DNA of 64,000 nt from Pseudomonadota bacterium. GTDB lineage: Bacteria; Pseudomonadota; Gammaproteobacteria; Steroidobacterales; Steroidobacteraceae. The notes under the pieces were generated by a model. It did no database searches, was not told the DNA's origin, and saw only the letters and a list, made by a program, of their open reading frames with translations. Positions 15,338 through 24,298 of this stretch are shown here, in pieces (positions within the stretch are counted from its first letter, which is position 1; every line of letters starts with the position of its first letter). Where the stretch lies: assembly GCA_023457495.1 (NCBI GenBank), contig JAEWLQ010000023.1:14770-78769 (forward strand), in the 5' to 3' direction. The translations under genes and the position numbers were made by a program.

Positions 15338-17182
15338 GTGAGCGACCACGCCGACACATTCGATCCGCGCGAATACATCCCGAGCCTGCCGCGCCGGCCC
15401 GGCGTGTACCGGATGTACTCGGCGCCGGACGAGGCCGGCAAGTCCGAACTGCTGTACGTCGGCAAGGCCCGCAGCCTGCGCGACCGCGTGGGCAACTACT
15501 TCCTGGCCAGCAACGTCGACCCGAAGGTGCAGGCGCTGGTCGGGCAGATCGCGCGCATCGAGGTCACGCTCACCAGCTCCGAGACCGAGGCGCTGCTGCT
15601 CGAATACAACCTCATCAAGGAGCACCGGCCGCGCTACAACATCGTGCTGCGCGACGACAAGAGTTTCCCGTATATCTATCTACCGTCGGGACACGAGTTT
15701 CCGCGCCTGGTGTTCTACCGCGGACCGCGCAACCTGCCGGGACGCTACTTCGGGCCGTTTCCGAGCGCGGGCGCCGTGAAGGAGACGTTGCTCTCGGTGC
15801 AGAAGATCTTCCGCATCCGCAATTGCCGCGACAGCTTCTTCGACAATCGCAGCCGTCCGTGCCTGCAGCACCAGATCGGCCGCTGCTCGGCGCCGTGCGT
15901 GAAGCTGATCTCCCGCGAGGATTACGCGCGCGACATCGGCGCCGCGGTCAAGGTGCTCGAAGGGCGCAATGACGAGGTGAACGGCGAACTCGCCCGTGCG
16001 ATGGAGCAGGCGGCGGAGACGCTGCAGTACGAGCGCGCCGCCTCGTTGCGCGATCAGCTCGCCGCGCTCAAGCAGGTCCAGGCCCAGCAGATCGTCACCG
16101 CCGAGGGCGATCGTGACATCGACGTTTTCGGCCTGGTGGGAGAGCCGGGCGAATTCGCGATCTCGGTGATGATCATCCGCGGCGGGCGCAATCTCGGATC
16201 GACCTGCTATTTCCCCAAGGGATCGCTGGCCGAGCCGAACGAGGCGCTCGCGTCCTTCCTGATGCAGTACTACGCGAGCACGCCGCCGCCGCCGGAGATC
16301 CTCGTCAACCTCGAGCTCGAGGAAGCCGAGGCGCTGGTCAAGGCGCTGGGCGACCGGGCCGGCACCGGCTCGCGCCTGTGGCGTCCGTCGCGGGCGCTGC
16401 CGGCGCGCTGGATGGCGATGACCGTCGACAATGCGACCCAGGCACTGCGCATGCGCCGCGCACGCAAGGCCGACATCGCCGACATGCTGGTCGCGCTCGG
16501 CGCCTTGCTGGGGCTCGAACAGCCGCCGAAGCGCCTGGAGTGTTTCGACATCAGCCACACGGCGGGCGAGGGCACCGTCGCCTCCTGCGTGGTCTTCGGT
16601 CCGGAAGGGCCGATGAAGAAGGAGTACCGCCGCTTCAACATCACCGGCGTCACGCCCGGAGATGACTACGGCGCGCTGCGCCAGGCGCTCCGTCGGCGCT
16701 ACGAGCGCGTCAGGGCGGGCGAGGTGGTCGCGCCGGACGTGCTGCTCATCGACGGTGGACTCGGCCAGATCAACGAGGTGCACGCGGAGCTCGAGCAGCT
16801 CGGCTTCGGTGATCTCGAACTCGTGGGCGTCGCGAAGGGACCGGATCGCAAGGCGGGACAGGAAAGGTTGTTTGTCCACGGTTCGGACGCCGCGCTCGCG
16901 CCGGGACCGGATTCGCCCGCGTTACGCGTGATCCAGCGCATCCGCGACGAGGCCCATCGCTTCGCGATTACTGGTCATCGCAAACGCCGGGCCCGGCGCC
17001 ACAACGAATCCGTGCTGGAAACCGTGCCGGGCCTGGGTCCGGCCAAGCGGCGCGCGCTGCTGCGACACTTCGGTGGCATGCAGGGTCTCATGCGCGCGGG
17101 CCTCGGCGATCTCGAGTCGGTCACCGGGATCGGGACAACGCTGGCGCGCACCCTTTATGATCACTTGCATCCGGGAGCCTGA
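15338..17182 (+). CDS. uvrC: Excinuclease ABC subunit C
   Basis: Makes the dual incisions in nucleotide excision repair together with UvrB. From the GTG at 15338 the protein is 614 residues, matching E. coli UvrC. Domains: GIY-YIG nuclease at about 15-95 ('RRPGVYRMY', 'LLYVGKARSLRDRV'), a Cys cluster 'NCRDSFFDNRSRPCLQHQIG', the UvrB-interacting UVR motif near 205-240, the RNase H-like C-terminal endonuclease ('ECFDISHTAGEGTVASCVVF', 'LLIDGGLGQI'), and a helix-hairpin-helix pair at the end ('VPGLGPAKRRALLRHFGG', 'VTGIGTTLARTLYDHL'). The frame is open to 15209 but the upstream part has no family similarity. It is followed by pgsA, as in enteric bacteria. Confidence 0.95.
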   Translation: MSDHADTFDPREYIPSLPRRPGVYRMYSAPDEAGKSELLYVGKARSLRDRVGNYFLASNVDPKVQALVGQIARIEVTLTSSETEALLLEYNLIKEHRPRYNIVLRDDKSFPYIYLPSGHEFPRLVFYRGPRNLPGRYFGPFPSAGAVKETLLSVQKIFRIRNCRDSFFDNRSRPCLQHQIGRCSAPCVKLISREDYARDIGAAVKVLEGRNDEVNGELARAMEQAAETLQYERAASLRDQLAALKQVQAQQIVTAEGDRDIDVFGLVGEPGEFAISVMIIRGGRNLGSTCYFPKGSLAEPNEALASFLMQYYASTPPPPEILVNLELEEAEALVKALGDRAGTGSRLWRPSRALPARWMAMTVDNATQALRMRRARKADIADMLVALGALLGLEQPPKRLECFDISHTAGEGTVASCVVFGPEGPMKKEYRRFNITGVTPGDDYGALRQALRRRYERVRAGEVVAPDVLLIDGGLGQINEVHAELEQLGFGDLELVGVAKGPDRKAGQERLFVHGSDAALAPGPDSPALRVIQRIRDEAHRFAITGHRKRRARRHNESVLETVPGLGPAKRRALLRHFGGMQGLMRAGLGDLESVTGIGTTLARTLYDHLHPGA

Positions 17183-17214
17183 GGCGACATCCCCAAAGTG
17201 AAACCCGAGTCGAG

Positions 17215-17859
17215 ATGATCTGGAATCTGCCGAATACGCTGACCTGGTTGCGAATCTTCGCGATCCCGCTGGTCGTCATGTTCTTCTATCTACCGTATCA
17301 ATGGGCCGATCCGGCCGCGGGCCTGCTGTTCGGGCTCGCCGGCATCACCGATTCGCTCGACGGTTATCTTGCGCGCCGCATGGGCCAGACCTCGCGGCTC
17401 GGCGCCTTCCTCGATCCGGTCGCCGACAAGCTCATCGTGGCGGTGGCCCTCGTGCTGCTCGTCAGCAAGGACATGCCGCCGATCTACATCCCCGGACTCG
17501 AAGGGCTCGACGGCGGCCGCGCCACGCTGCGGCCCGAAACCGTGAGCGTCATCCTGGTGTTGTGCTCGATCGTGATCATCGGCCGCGAGATCGCGATCTC
17601 CGCGCTGCGCGAATGGATGGCCGAGATCGGCCAGCGCGGCAAGGTCAAGGTGAACCAGCTCGGCAAGTTCAAGACCATCCTGCAGATCGTCGGTCTGTCG
17701 TGCATGTTGTTCCGCTGGGATCTGCAGATCGCGCCCGGCGTCGTGCTGCCGGTGTTCGAGATCGGACTGGTCCTCACCATCCTCGCGGCGGTGCTCACGC
17801 TGATGTCCGCGATCTCGTACCTGCGCGCCGCGTGGCCCGACCTGCGGGGCCACTCTTGA
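17215..17859 (+). CDS. pgsA: CDP-diacylglycerol-glycerol-3-phosphate 3-phosphatidyltransferase
   Basis: Inner-membrane enzyme of phosphatidylglycerol synthesis, 214 residues with about five hydrophobic segments. The CDP-alcohol phosphotransferase motif D-G-x2-A-R-x8-G-x3-D-x3-D is complete from D49 to D71 ('DGYLARRMGQTSRLGAFLD' then PVAD). The N-terminus 'WNLPNTLTWLRIFAIPLVV' is typical of PgsA. It lies 32 bp after uvrC. The stop overlaps the TTG of the next gene. In E. coli pgsA is followed directly by the same three tRNA genes seen here; a LOG-family gene separates them in this genome. Confidence 0.95.
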   Translation: MIWNLPNTLTWLRIFAIPLVVMFFYLPYQWADPAAGLLFGLAGITDSLDGYLARRMGQTSRLGAFLDPVADKLIVAVALVLLVSKDMPPIYIPGLEGLDGGRATLRPETVSVILVLCSIVIIGREIAISALREWMAEIGQRGKVKVNQLGKFKTILQIVGLSCMLFRWDLQIAPGVVLPVFEIGLVLTILAAVLTLMSAISYLRAAWPDLRGHS

Positions 17860-18407
17860 CGCGATCGGTCTGCGTCTTCTGCGGCTCGGCGCCCGGCGCG
17901 CGACCTAGCTACTCCCTGGCGGCGCAGGAACTCGGGCGCGCGCTGGCCGAACGCAGCATCACGCTGGTTTATGGAGGCGGGCGCCTGGGACTCATGGGCA
18001 TCGTCGCCGACGCGGCGCTCGAGGCCGGGGGCCGCGTGGTCGGCGTCATCCCGCGCATGCTGATCGAGCGCGAGCTCGCGCATCCGCGGCTCACGCGCCA
18101 GCACGTGGTCACCACCATGCACGAGCGGAAGACGCTCATGGCCGAGCTGTCGGACGGCTTCGTCGGGCTTCCAGGCGGCATGGGCACCTTCGACGAGCTG
18201 GTCGAAATCGTCACCTGGGCGCAGCTCGGACTGCACGCGAAGCCGGTGATCCTGCTGAATGTCGAGAATTACTTCGCGCCCCTGTATGGAATGCTCGATT
18301 ACGCGGTGGAGGAGGGATTCGTCACCACGGCGAGCCGGGCGCGCTGGCGTAATGCGGATTCGGTGAACCGAGTCATGCAAATCCTTGCCGGCGAGGGAAT
18401 TTCTTGA
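17856..18407 (+). CDS. LOG family protein (TIGR00730; nucleotide 5'-monophosphate phosphoribohydrolase-like)
   Basis: A 183-residue Rossmann-like protein with the family motifs 'VCVFCGSAPGARPSY', 'YGGGRLGLMG' and 'GLPGGMGTFDELVEIVTW', the PGGxGTxxE nucleotide-binding/catalytic motif of cytokinin-activating LOG and PpnN-like enzymes. It probably cleaves a nucleoside monophosphate to base and ribose 5-phosphate. Start is TTG 17856, whose TTGA overlaps the pgsA stop; no other start lies before the first motif. The promoter of the downstream tRNA cluster overlaps its stop codon. The natural substrate is not shown. Confidence 0.88.
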   Translation: MTRSVCVFCGSAPGARPSYSLAAQELGRALAERSITLVYGGGRLGLMGIVADAALEAGGRVVGVIPRMLIERELAHPRLTRQHVVTTMHERKTLMAELSDGFVGLPGGMGTFDELVEIVTWAQLGLHAKPVILLNVENYFAPLYGMLDYAVEEGFVTTASRARWRNADSVNRVMQILAGEGIS

Positions 18408-18431
18408 CTTGCCGGGCCGCCGCCCTAGAAT
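18404..18431 (+). promoter_or_regulatory. Sigma70 promoter of the tRNA cluster
   Basis: TTGACT (18404-18409) and TAGAAT (18426-18431) are separated by 16 bases and precede the first tRNA by 18 bases. A GC-rich stretch follows the -10 box, the type of discriminator found in stringently controlled stable-RNA promoters. The -35 box overlaps the stop codon of the LOG-family gene. This is the best matched promoter in the window. Confidence 0.8.
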
Positions 18432-18449
18432 CTGCGCCCTCTCCACGGC

Positions 18450-18525
<76 letters not shown>

Positions 18526-18555
18526 ATCTCTCCGGGTATCTCCTGTCCGGACTGC

Positions 18556-18629
18556 GGCTAGGTGGCAGAATGGTTATGCAGCGGCCTGCAAAGCCGTCTA
18601 TGCCGGTTCGATTCCGACCCTAGCCTCCA
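18556..18629 (+). tRNA. tRNA-Cys (anticodon GCA)
   Basis: 74 bases; acceptor GGCTAGG pairs with CCTAGCC, discriminator T and encoded CCA. The anticodon stem GCGGC/GCCGT flanks the loop CTGCAAA, giving GCA. It follows tRNA-Gly by 30 bp. Confidence 0.97.
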
Positions 18630-18640
18630 TCATGTCACTT

Positions 18641-18727
18641 GCCCCGGTGGCGGAACTGGTAGACGCAACGGACTTAAAATCCGTCGGTCGCAAGGCCATG
18701 CCGGTTCGATTCCGGCCCGGGGCACCA
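18641..18727 (+). tRNA. tRNA-Leu (anticodon TAA)
   Basis: 87 bases with the long variable arm of class II tRNAs (CGGTCGCAAGGCCATG region). Acceptor GCCCCGG pairs with CCGGGGC, followed by A and an encoded CCA. The loop CTTAAAA gives anticodon TAA. It lies 11 bp after tRNA-Cys and ends 17 bp before the ccmA start, so the ccm mRNA may be processed from the same primary transcript. Confidence 0.97.
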
Positions 18728-18744
18728 ATGCCGATGCGCATCGC

Positions 18745-19362
18745 ATGTTGAGCGTCCAGGGATTACACCTGTGGCGCGGCGATCGCCATGTCCTGCGCGG
18801 AGTGAGTTTCGAGGTGACCGCCGGTCAGTGCGTGCTGCTCACGGGGCGGAATGGGGCGGGTAAGACCACCCTGCTGCGCGCCATTGCCGGATTGCTCGAC
18901 CCGGAAGAAGGACACGTGTCCTGGCGCGGATCTCCGGCCCGCCAGGTACGCGATGACTTCCATTCCGAGCTGGCCTATCTCGGTCACGAACCGCCGCTCA
19001 AGGGCGATCTGACCGGCCGTGAGAACCTGACCTTTTCGGTGGGTATTCGCCGGGCGGTACGGTCCGATGAGATCGACGCGGCGTTACAGCGCACCGGCGC
19101 CCAGGCCTTCTGCGATCGCGCCGTTCGCACGCTCTCGGCGGGCCAGCGCCGACGCATTGCGCTCGCGGGGGTAGTGCTCGCGCAGGCCGCGCTGTGGCTG
19201 CTCGACGAGCCTACGACGAACCTTGATGCCGACGGGCAACAGCTCGTCTCCGATCTCGTCTCGGAACAGCTCGCGCGGAACGGCGCGGTGGTCGCGGCCA
19301 TTCATCATCTTTTGCCCGTCGCGGATTCGGCGGTCATCACGCTCGAGTTGCCGGCCGCATGA
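18745..19362 (+). CDS. ccmA: Heme exporter ATP-binding protein CcmA
   Basis: ATPase of the CcmABCD complex, which releases holo-CcmE during cytochrome c maturation. The 205-residue ABC domain has Walker A 'GRNGAGKTTLL', the signature 'LSAGQRRRIALA', Walker B 'ALWLLDEP' and a switch His in 'AAIHH'. The start is ATG 18745, 17 bp after tRNA-Leu; the two nearby upstream ATGs are out of frame and there is no clear ribosome binding site. The stop overlaps ccmB (ATGA). First gene of the nine-gene ccm operon. Confidence 0.95.
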   Translation: MLSVQGLHLWRGDRHVLRGVSFEVTAGQCVLLTGRNGAGKTTLLRAIAGLLDPEEGHVSWRGSPARQVRDDFHSELAYLGHEPPLKGDLTGRENLTFSVGIRRAVRSDEIDAALQRTGAQAFCDRAVRTLSAGQRRRIALAGVVLAQAALWLLDEPTTNLDADGQQLVSDLVSEQLARNGAVVAAIHHLLPVADSAVITLELPAA

Positions 19363-20039
19363 AAACGGGTTCGCTGGCCGCCGCGCGGCTCGTCGCGATG
19401 CGTGACCTGCGCCTCGCATTCCGCAAGCCTTCGCAGCTGCTGCAGCCGCTGGTGTTCTTCCTGATCGTGGCCACGTTGTTTCCGTTGACATTGACCCCCG
19501 AGCTGTCGAGGCTGCGCGACGCGGCGCCGGGTGTCCTGTGGGTGGGCGCGTTGTTATCCTCGCTGCTGGCGCTCGAATTCCTGTTCCGCGACGATGCGTT
19601 GGACGGAACGCTCGAGCAGTTCGCATTGTCAGGTCAGTCGCTGACCTGGATGCTGTTCGCGAAGACCTGCACGCATTGGTTGTTGACCGGCCTGCCGCTG
19701 GCGCTCGCCGCGCCGATCGCGGCGCTCGGACTCGGTGTGCCGGGCGAATCGATGCCCGGCGTGATCGCCTCGCTCGCACTCGGCAGTTTCGCCTTGAGCC
19801 TGCTCGGCGCGATCGGGGCAGGGCTCACGCTAGGTGCGCGCCGGGGTGGAGTACTGCTGTCGCTGTTGACGCTGCCGCTCGCGGTGCCGATCCTCATTTT
19901 CGGCGCGCGCGCCACGGAGCTCGCGATCACGGGCGCCGATATCGCGGCGCCGATGTATCTGTTGGGTGCGATCGCCGTGCTGGGATTGACGCTGGCGCCA
20001 CTGGCGGCGGCAGCCGCGGTGCGCATCGGGTTGGAGTAG
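19359..20039 (+). CDS. ccmB: Heme exporter membrane protein CcmB
   Basis: Permease partner of CcmA, 226 residues with about six membrane segments. N-terminal 'AARLVAMRDLRLAFRKPSQLLQPLVFFLIV' style sequence (Arg-rich cytoplasmic start then hydrophobic) and 'LLALEFLFRDDALDGTLEQ' are characteristic of CcmB. Starts in an ATGA overlap with ccmA and ends 7 bp before ccmC, the only gap in the operon of that size; a GGAGAT precedes the ccmC start there. Confidence 0.95.
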   Translation: MKTGSLAAARLVAMRDLRLAFRKPSQLLQPLVFFLIVATLFPLTLTPELSRLRDAAPGVLWVGALLSSLLALEFLFRDDALDGTLEQFALSGQSLTWMLFAKTCTHWLLTGLPLALAAPIAALGLGVPGESMPGVIASLALGSFALSLLGAIGAGLTLGARRGGVLLSLLTLPLAVPILIFGARATELAITGADIAAPMYLLGAIAVLGLTLAPLAAAAAVRIGLE

Positions 20040-20046
20040 GAGATAA

Positions 20047-20784
20047 ATGGCCGCCTGGACCTGGTTTCATCGATTGGGATCACCACCGCACGTGTTCGCG
20101 TTCGCGCGCCGCTGGACGCCGTGGTTCGGCGGATTCGCCGCCGCCGCGATGTTGATCGCGCTGTATGGCGGCCTGGTGCTCGCGCCCGAGGACTACCAGC
20201 AGAAGGACGCGTTCCGCATGGTGTACGTGCACGCGCCGACAGCCTGGCTCTCGCTGATGATCTACACGACGATGGCGGTGTCCGCCGCGGTCGGGCTCAT
20301 CTGGCGCATGAAGGTGGCGCACGCCGCCGCCGCCGCCTGCGCGCCGATCGGCGCCTGGTTCACCGTCGCCGCGCTCGGCACTGGCATGTTGTGGGGCAAG
20401 CCGATGTGGGGCGCATACTGGGTCTGGGATCCGCGGCTCACCTCCGAGCTGGTGTTGCTGTTCCTGTACATCGGTTACATGGGCCTGCGTGCCGGCATCG
20501 AAGATCCCGCCAAGGCGGACAAGGCGAGCGCCGTGCTCGCGGTGGTGGGCGTCGTGAACGTTCCGATCATCAAGTTTTCGGTCGACTGGTGGAACTCGCT
20601 GCACCAGACGGCAACCGTCATGCAGATGGGCAAGCCGAAGATGGACGGCGACATGTTGTGGCCGCTGTTGCTCATGTTCGTCGCGTTCGCGCTGTACTTC
20701 ATCGCGATCCTGCTGATCCGGTTGCGCGCGGAACTGCTGCGCCGTGAGCGAAACGCGAGCTGGATCCGCGAGGTGTTGTCATGA
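20047..20784 (+). CDS. ccmC: Heme handling protein CcmC
   Basis: Integral membrane protein of 245 residues that presents heme to CcmE. Six hydrophobic segments; the tryptophan-rich WWD-type heme loop is 'GKPMWGAYWVWDPRLTSEL' near residue 120, flanked by His residues ('VYVHAPTAW', 'WWNSLHQTATV'). Start has GGAGAT close upstream. Stop overlaps ccmD by ATGA. Confidence 0.96.
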   Translation: MAAWTWFHRLGSPPHVFAFARRWTPWFGGFAAAAMLIALYGGLVLAPEDYQQKDAFRMVYVHAPTAWLSLMIYTTMAVSAAVGLIWRMKVAHAAAAACAPIGAWFTVAALGTGMLWGKPMWGAYWVWDPRLTSELVLLFLYIGYMGLRAGIEDPAKADKASAVLAVVGVVNVPIIKFSVDWWNSLHQTATVMQMGKPKMDGDMLWPLLLMFVAFALYFIAILLIRLRAELLRRERNASWIREVLS

Positions 20785-20936
20785 GTGAGTTTCTCGACAT
20801 GGGTGGCTACGGCCGGTACGTGTGGCCGGCCTTCGCGCTGGGTTTCGGTATCGTCGTTCTCAACGTGGTGCTGGCCTTGAACTCGCTCGCCAGCGCGAAG
20901 CAGGAAGCGCGCCGCCGCCTGGAGATCTCGCAATGA
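20781..20936 (+). CDS. ccmD: Heme exporter subunit CcmD
   Basis: A 51-residue small membrane protein: short polar start, one hydrophobic segment ('VWPAFALGFGIVVLNVVLAL'), then a basic cytoplasmic tail ('AKQEARRRLEISQ'). CcmD stabilises the CcmABC complex with CcmE. It overlaps ccmC at its start (ATGA) and ccmE at its end. Length, topology and position are exactly as expected. Confidence 0.92.
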   Translation: MSEFLDMGGYGRYVWPAFALGFGIVVLNVVLALNSLASAKQEARRRLEISQ

Positions 20937-21379
20937 CACCGCGTCAGAAAAGAATGACGATGGTCGCGGGCATCGTTTTCGGTGTCGCGGTCGCCGCGTG
21001 GCTGGGAACCCAGGCCCTGCGCAGCAACGTGATGTTCTTCTTCGATCCTTCGCAGGTCGCGGCCGGCGAGGTTCCCGCGGGCGAACGTTTCCGCTTGGGC
21101 GGCATGGTCGTCAAAGGCAGCATCGAGAAAACGCCAGGGACGCTCGACGTCCGTTTCCTCGTCACCGACTTCAAGCACACGGTGCCGGTCACGTATTCGA
21201 AGATCCTGCCGGACCTGTTCCGCGACGGGCAGGGCGTCGTCGCGCATGGCCGGCTCGAGAACGGCGTGTTCGTCGCCGACGAAGTCCTCGCGAAACACGA
21301 CGAGAAGTACATGCCACCGGAAGTCGCGCGATCGCTCAAGGACAATCCACCGCCACCTGACGCACCCGCGGGCACCTGA
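20933..21379 (+). CDS. ccmE: Heme chaperone CcmE
   Basis: Periplasmic heme carrier of 148 residues anchored by one N-terminal membrane helix (about 9-29). The covalent heme-binding His is H122 in 'VLAKHDEKYMPPEV', with Y126 completing the HxxxY motif of the standard, not the cysteine-type, CcmE. The beta-barrel core has 'RFRLGGMVVKGSI' and 'VPVTYSKILPDLFRDGQGVV'. The ATG at 20933 overlaps the ccmD stop; the frame open further upstream belongs to ccmC/ccmD sequence. It ends in a TGATG overlap with ccmF. Confidence 0.95.
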   Translation: MTPRQKRMTMVAGIVFGVAVAAWLGTQALRSNVMFFFDPSQVAAGEVPAGERFRLGGMVVKGSIEKTPGTLDVRFLVTDFKHTVPVTYSKILPDLFRDGQGVVAHGRLENGVFVADEVLAKHDEKYMPPEVARSLKDNPPPPDAPAGT

Positions 21380-23337
21380 TGATTCCCGAACTCGGACATT
21401 TCGCGCTGATCCTCGCGTTGATTCTCGCGGGGGCCCAGACCTTCTTCGGCATCTTCGGCGCCGCGCGTGGCAATGAGCGCTGGATGGCCGTGGTTCGTCC
21501 CGCGGTCGCGGGGCAGTTCGTCCTCGTCAGCGCTTCCATGGCCGCGCTGCTGCACGCATTCGTCACCTTCGACTTCTCCGTGCTGTATGTCGCGGCGAAT
21601 TCGAACTCCGCGCTGCCGACGTTTTATCGCGTGGCGGCGTTGTGGGGCGCGCACGAAGGATCGCTGCTGCTGTGGGCCTGGATGCTCGTCGGCTGGACGC
21701 TCGCGGTCGCGATCGCGAGCCGCAACCTGCCGGCGACCTTCGTGAGCCGCGTGCTCGGCGTGCTCGGGTTCGTGAGCTTCGGCTTCATGCTGTTCACGCT
21801 GGCGACATCCAATCCCTTCGAACGATTGATCCCCGCGGCCGCGGACGGGCGCGACCTCAATCCCGTGCTGCAGGACCCGGCGCTCGCCATTCACCCGCCG
21901 TTGCTCTACATGGGTTACGTGGGACTGTCGGTGGCGTTCGCGTTCGCCTGCGCCGCGATGCTCGAAGGCAAGCTCGACGCGGTCTGGGCGCGCTGGACGC
22001 GCCCCTGGACGACGATCGCGTGGGGCTTCCTCTCCATCGGCATCGCACTCGGCAGCTGGTGGGCCTATTACGAACTCGGCTGGGGCGGATACTGGTTCTG
22101 GGATCCGGTCGAGAACGCCGTGTTCATGCCCTGGCTCATCGGCACCGCGCTGATCCATTCGCTGGCGGTGACCGAAAAGCGGGGACTGTTCAAGAGCTGG
22201 ACGCTGCTGCTCGCCATCCTCGCGTTTTCGCTGAGCTTGCTGGGCACGTTCCTGGTGCGCTCGGGCGTGCTGGTCTCCGTGCATTCCTTCGCGGCCGATC
22301 CCACGCGCGGCATGTTCATCCTCGCGTTCCTCGTCGTCGTGATCGGCGGCGCGCTCGCGCTGTACGCCTGGCGCGCGCCCATGCTCAAGTCCGAAGCGGG
22401 ATTCGACGCGACGTCGCGCGACGCGTTCCTGCTCTACAACAACATCCTGCTGGTGGCGGCGGGCACGGTCGTCTTCATCGGCACGCTCGCTCCGTTGATC
22501 GCGGACGCGCTCGGCCTGGGGACGATCTCGATCGGCCTGCCGTGGTTCACCACGATGTTTCCCGTCGCCTTCGTTCCGCTGCTCGCGCTGCTCCCCATCG
22601 GTATCCATGCCGCATGGAAACGCGGAAACCTGAAAGAGAGCCGGAACCGCCTGTTGCTCGGGTTCGCGATTGCACTGGTCCTCGGGTTGCTGGTCGTGTA
22701 CGCGGTCTATGGCCCTGGCAAGTGGCTCACGCCGATCGGCATGGTGCTCGGCCTGTGGATCATCATCTCATCGCTGTTCGATCCGATCGACCGGCTGCGG
22801 CGCAAGCTTTCGCTGCCGCGCGCCGTCATCGGGATGACGATCGCGCACATCGGCCTGGGCGTCTGCGTCATCGCGATCACCGCCGTCGAGACCTACACGA
22901 TCGAGCGCGACGTGGCGCTCGGCCCGGGTGAATCCGTGTCGCTCGGCCGATATGCGTATCGCTTCGACAGCATCCGCGACGTCGAGGGTCCTAACTACGA
23001 TAGCGTGCAGGCGCAGTTCACGGTGCTGCGCGACGGGCGCGAAGTGGCGGTGATCCACCCCGAGAAGCGCCATTACTGGGTGCAGCGCGCGACGATGACC
23101 GAGGCCGGCATCCATAGCGAACTGGCACACGATTTCTTCGGGGCGCTCGGCGACGACCTGAAGGGCGGACGCTGGAGCATCCGCGCGCAGATCCGGCCGC
23201 TGATCAACTACATCTGGCTCGCGGCCGGACTCATGGCGCTCGGGGGCGCGGTCGCCGCGAGCGATCGCCGCTACCGCGCGAAGCCGGCCCCGGCGAGCGT
23301 GCCTGCCTCCGCGGGCGGTGAGGCGGCCGCGACATGA
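21379..23337 (+). CDS. ccmF: Heme lyase subunit CcmF
   Basis: Large inner-membrane protein, 652 residues and about 14-15 membrane segments, which ligates heme to apocytochrome c with CcmH/CcmI. The WWD-type heme loop is 'GSWWAYYELGWGGYWFWDP', followed by 'VENAVFMPWLIGTALIHSL'; 'AHEGSLLLWAWML' and 'AIHPPLLYMGYVG' are also standard. Starts in a TGATG overlap with ccmE; ends in ATGA with ccmG. The Ala/Pro-rich final 20 residues are not conserved in the family. Confidence 0.96.
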   Translation: MIPELGHFALILALILAGAQTFFGIFGAARGNERWMAVVRPAVAGQFVLVSASMAALLHAFVTFDFSVLYVAANSNSALPTFYRVAALWGAHEGSLLLWAWMLVGWTLAVAIASRNLPATFVSRVLGVLGFVSFGFMLFTLATSNPFERLIPAAADGRDLNPVLQDPALAIHPPLLYMGYVGLSVAFAFACAAMLEGKLDAVWARWTRPWTTIAWGFLSIGIALGSWWAYYELGWGGYWFWDPVENAVFMPWLIGTALIHSLAVTEKRGLFKSWTLLLAILAFSLSLLGTFLVRSGVLVSVHSFAADPTRGMFILAFLVVVIGGALALYAWRAPMLKSEAGFDATSRDAFLLYNNILLVAAGTVVFIGTLAPLIADALGLGTISIGLPWFTTMFPVAFVPLLALLPIGIHAAWKRGNLKESRNRLLLGFAIALVLGLLVVYAVYGPGKWLTPIGMVLGLWIIISSLFDPIDRLRRKLSLPRAVIGMTIAHIGLGVCVIAITAVETYTIERDVALGPGESVSLGRYAYRFDSIRDVEGPNYDSVQAQFTVLRDGREVAVIHPEKRHYWVQRATMTEAGIHSELAHDFFGALGDDLKGGRWSIRAQIRPLINYIWLAAGLMALGGAVAASDRRYRAKPAPASVPASAGGEAAAT

Positions 23338-23867
23338 ATCGTTTCGTGATTCCCGGCGTCGTCTTCGTGGCGCTCGCGGCGGTGCTGTTCGTCGGCGTGG
23401 TGCATTCGCCTGACAAGAGCACCATGCAGTCGGCGTTGCTCGGCAAACCCGCGCCGCAGTTCTCGTTGCCGGTGCTCGGCGACGACTCGCAAAGGATTTC
23501 ATCCTCGGACTTCGCGGGTCGCCCGTGGGTCCTCAATGTCTGGGGAAGCTGGTGCCCGGGTTGTGCCGTCGAGCATCCGACGCTCATCGATATCGCGCGC
23601 GAGAATCGGGTTTTGCTCGTCGGGCTCAATTGGCGCGACGACACCGGCGAGGCGATGCGCTGGATCGAAAGGCACGGCAATCCTTACTCCGTGATCCTCG
23701 CCGACCAGGAAGGGCGCACCGCGATCGACTTCGGCGTATACGGCGCGCCGGAAACGTTTTTCATCGATGCGGAGGGGCTCGTGCAATACCGCCACGTGGG
23801 CGAGATGACGCGCGAGGTGTGGGAACGGGAGTTCGCTTCGCGCCTGCCGCGCGGAGGATTGCCATGA
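23334..23867 (+). CDS. ccmG: Thiol:disulfide interchange protein CcmG (DsbE)
   Basis: Periplasmic, membrane-anchored thioredoxin of 177 residues which keeps the apocytochrome CxxCH cysteines reduced. Membrane anchor at about 4-22; the active site is C74-P-G-C77 in 'NVWGSWCPGC', with the cis-Pro region 'YGAPETFFIDAEG'. The opening 'PAPQFSLPVL' and 'GRPWVLNVWGSWC' match the family. Overlaps ccmF and ccmH by ATGA at both ends. Confidence 0.96.
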   Translation: MNRFVIPGVVFVALAAVLFVGVVHSPDKSTMQSALLGKPAPQFSLPVLGDDSQRISSSDFAGRPWVLNVWGSWCPGCAVEHPTLIDIARENRVLLVGLNWRDDTGEAMRWIERHGNPYSVILADQEGRTAIDFGVYGAPETFFIDAEGLVQYRHVGEMTREVWEREFASRLPRGGLP

Positions 23868-24298
23868 CCCGCGTTACCTTGCTCGCGGTCGGGCTCCTGT
23901 GGGCGGCTCATGCGTTCGCGGTGGACACGACACAGCTTCCGGATCCCGTCCTGCAGGAGCGTTACGAGAACCTGACGCATGAATTCCGCTGCATGCAATG
24001 CCAGAACAACAGCATCGCGGACTCGCCGGTGGGCCTGGCCTCGGACCTGCGGCGCGACGTGGCGGAGCTGCTGGTGGCGGGCAAGTCGGACCAGGAAGTC
24101 CGCGACTACATGGTGCAACGCTACGGCGAAGTCATCCTGTTCAATCCACCCTTCAAACCACGGACCGCATGGGTATGGATCACCCCGCTGATCGTGCTGG
24201 TCGGTGGAGTGTTCGTCGGCTTCCGCATCGTGCGGCGACGTTCGTCCCTGGTCGCGAATGACGACAGCCCGGTCGAGACGGAAGAACAAGCAAAATGA
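23864..24298 (+). CDS. ccmH: Cytochrome c-type biogenesis protein CcmH
   Basis: A 144-residue periplasmic thiol protein: signal peptide (1-about 19), a three-helix domain with the reactive C43-x2-C46 in 'FRCMQCQNNSIADS', 'ELLVAGKSDQEVRDYMVQRYGEVILFNPP', and a C-terminal membrane anchor ('WVWITPLIVLVGGVFVGFRI'). It is the short CcmH (CcmL) form; the TPR half is a separate gene, ccmI, directly downstream with an ATGA overlap. Confidence 0.95.
   Translation: MTRVTLLAVGLLWAAHAFAVDTTQLPDPVLQERYENLTHEFRCMQCQNNSIADSPVGLASDLRRDVAELLVAGKSDQEVRDYMVQRYGEVILFNPPFKPRTAWVWITPLIVLVGGVFVGFRIVRRRSSLVANDDSPVETEEQAK

Noticed and set aside
20944..22608. 554-codon minus-strand frame opposite the ccm operon
   Set aside because: Charged, repetitive composition typical of antisense GC-rich frames; ccmE and ccmF on the + strand are unambiguous.
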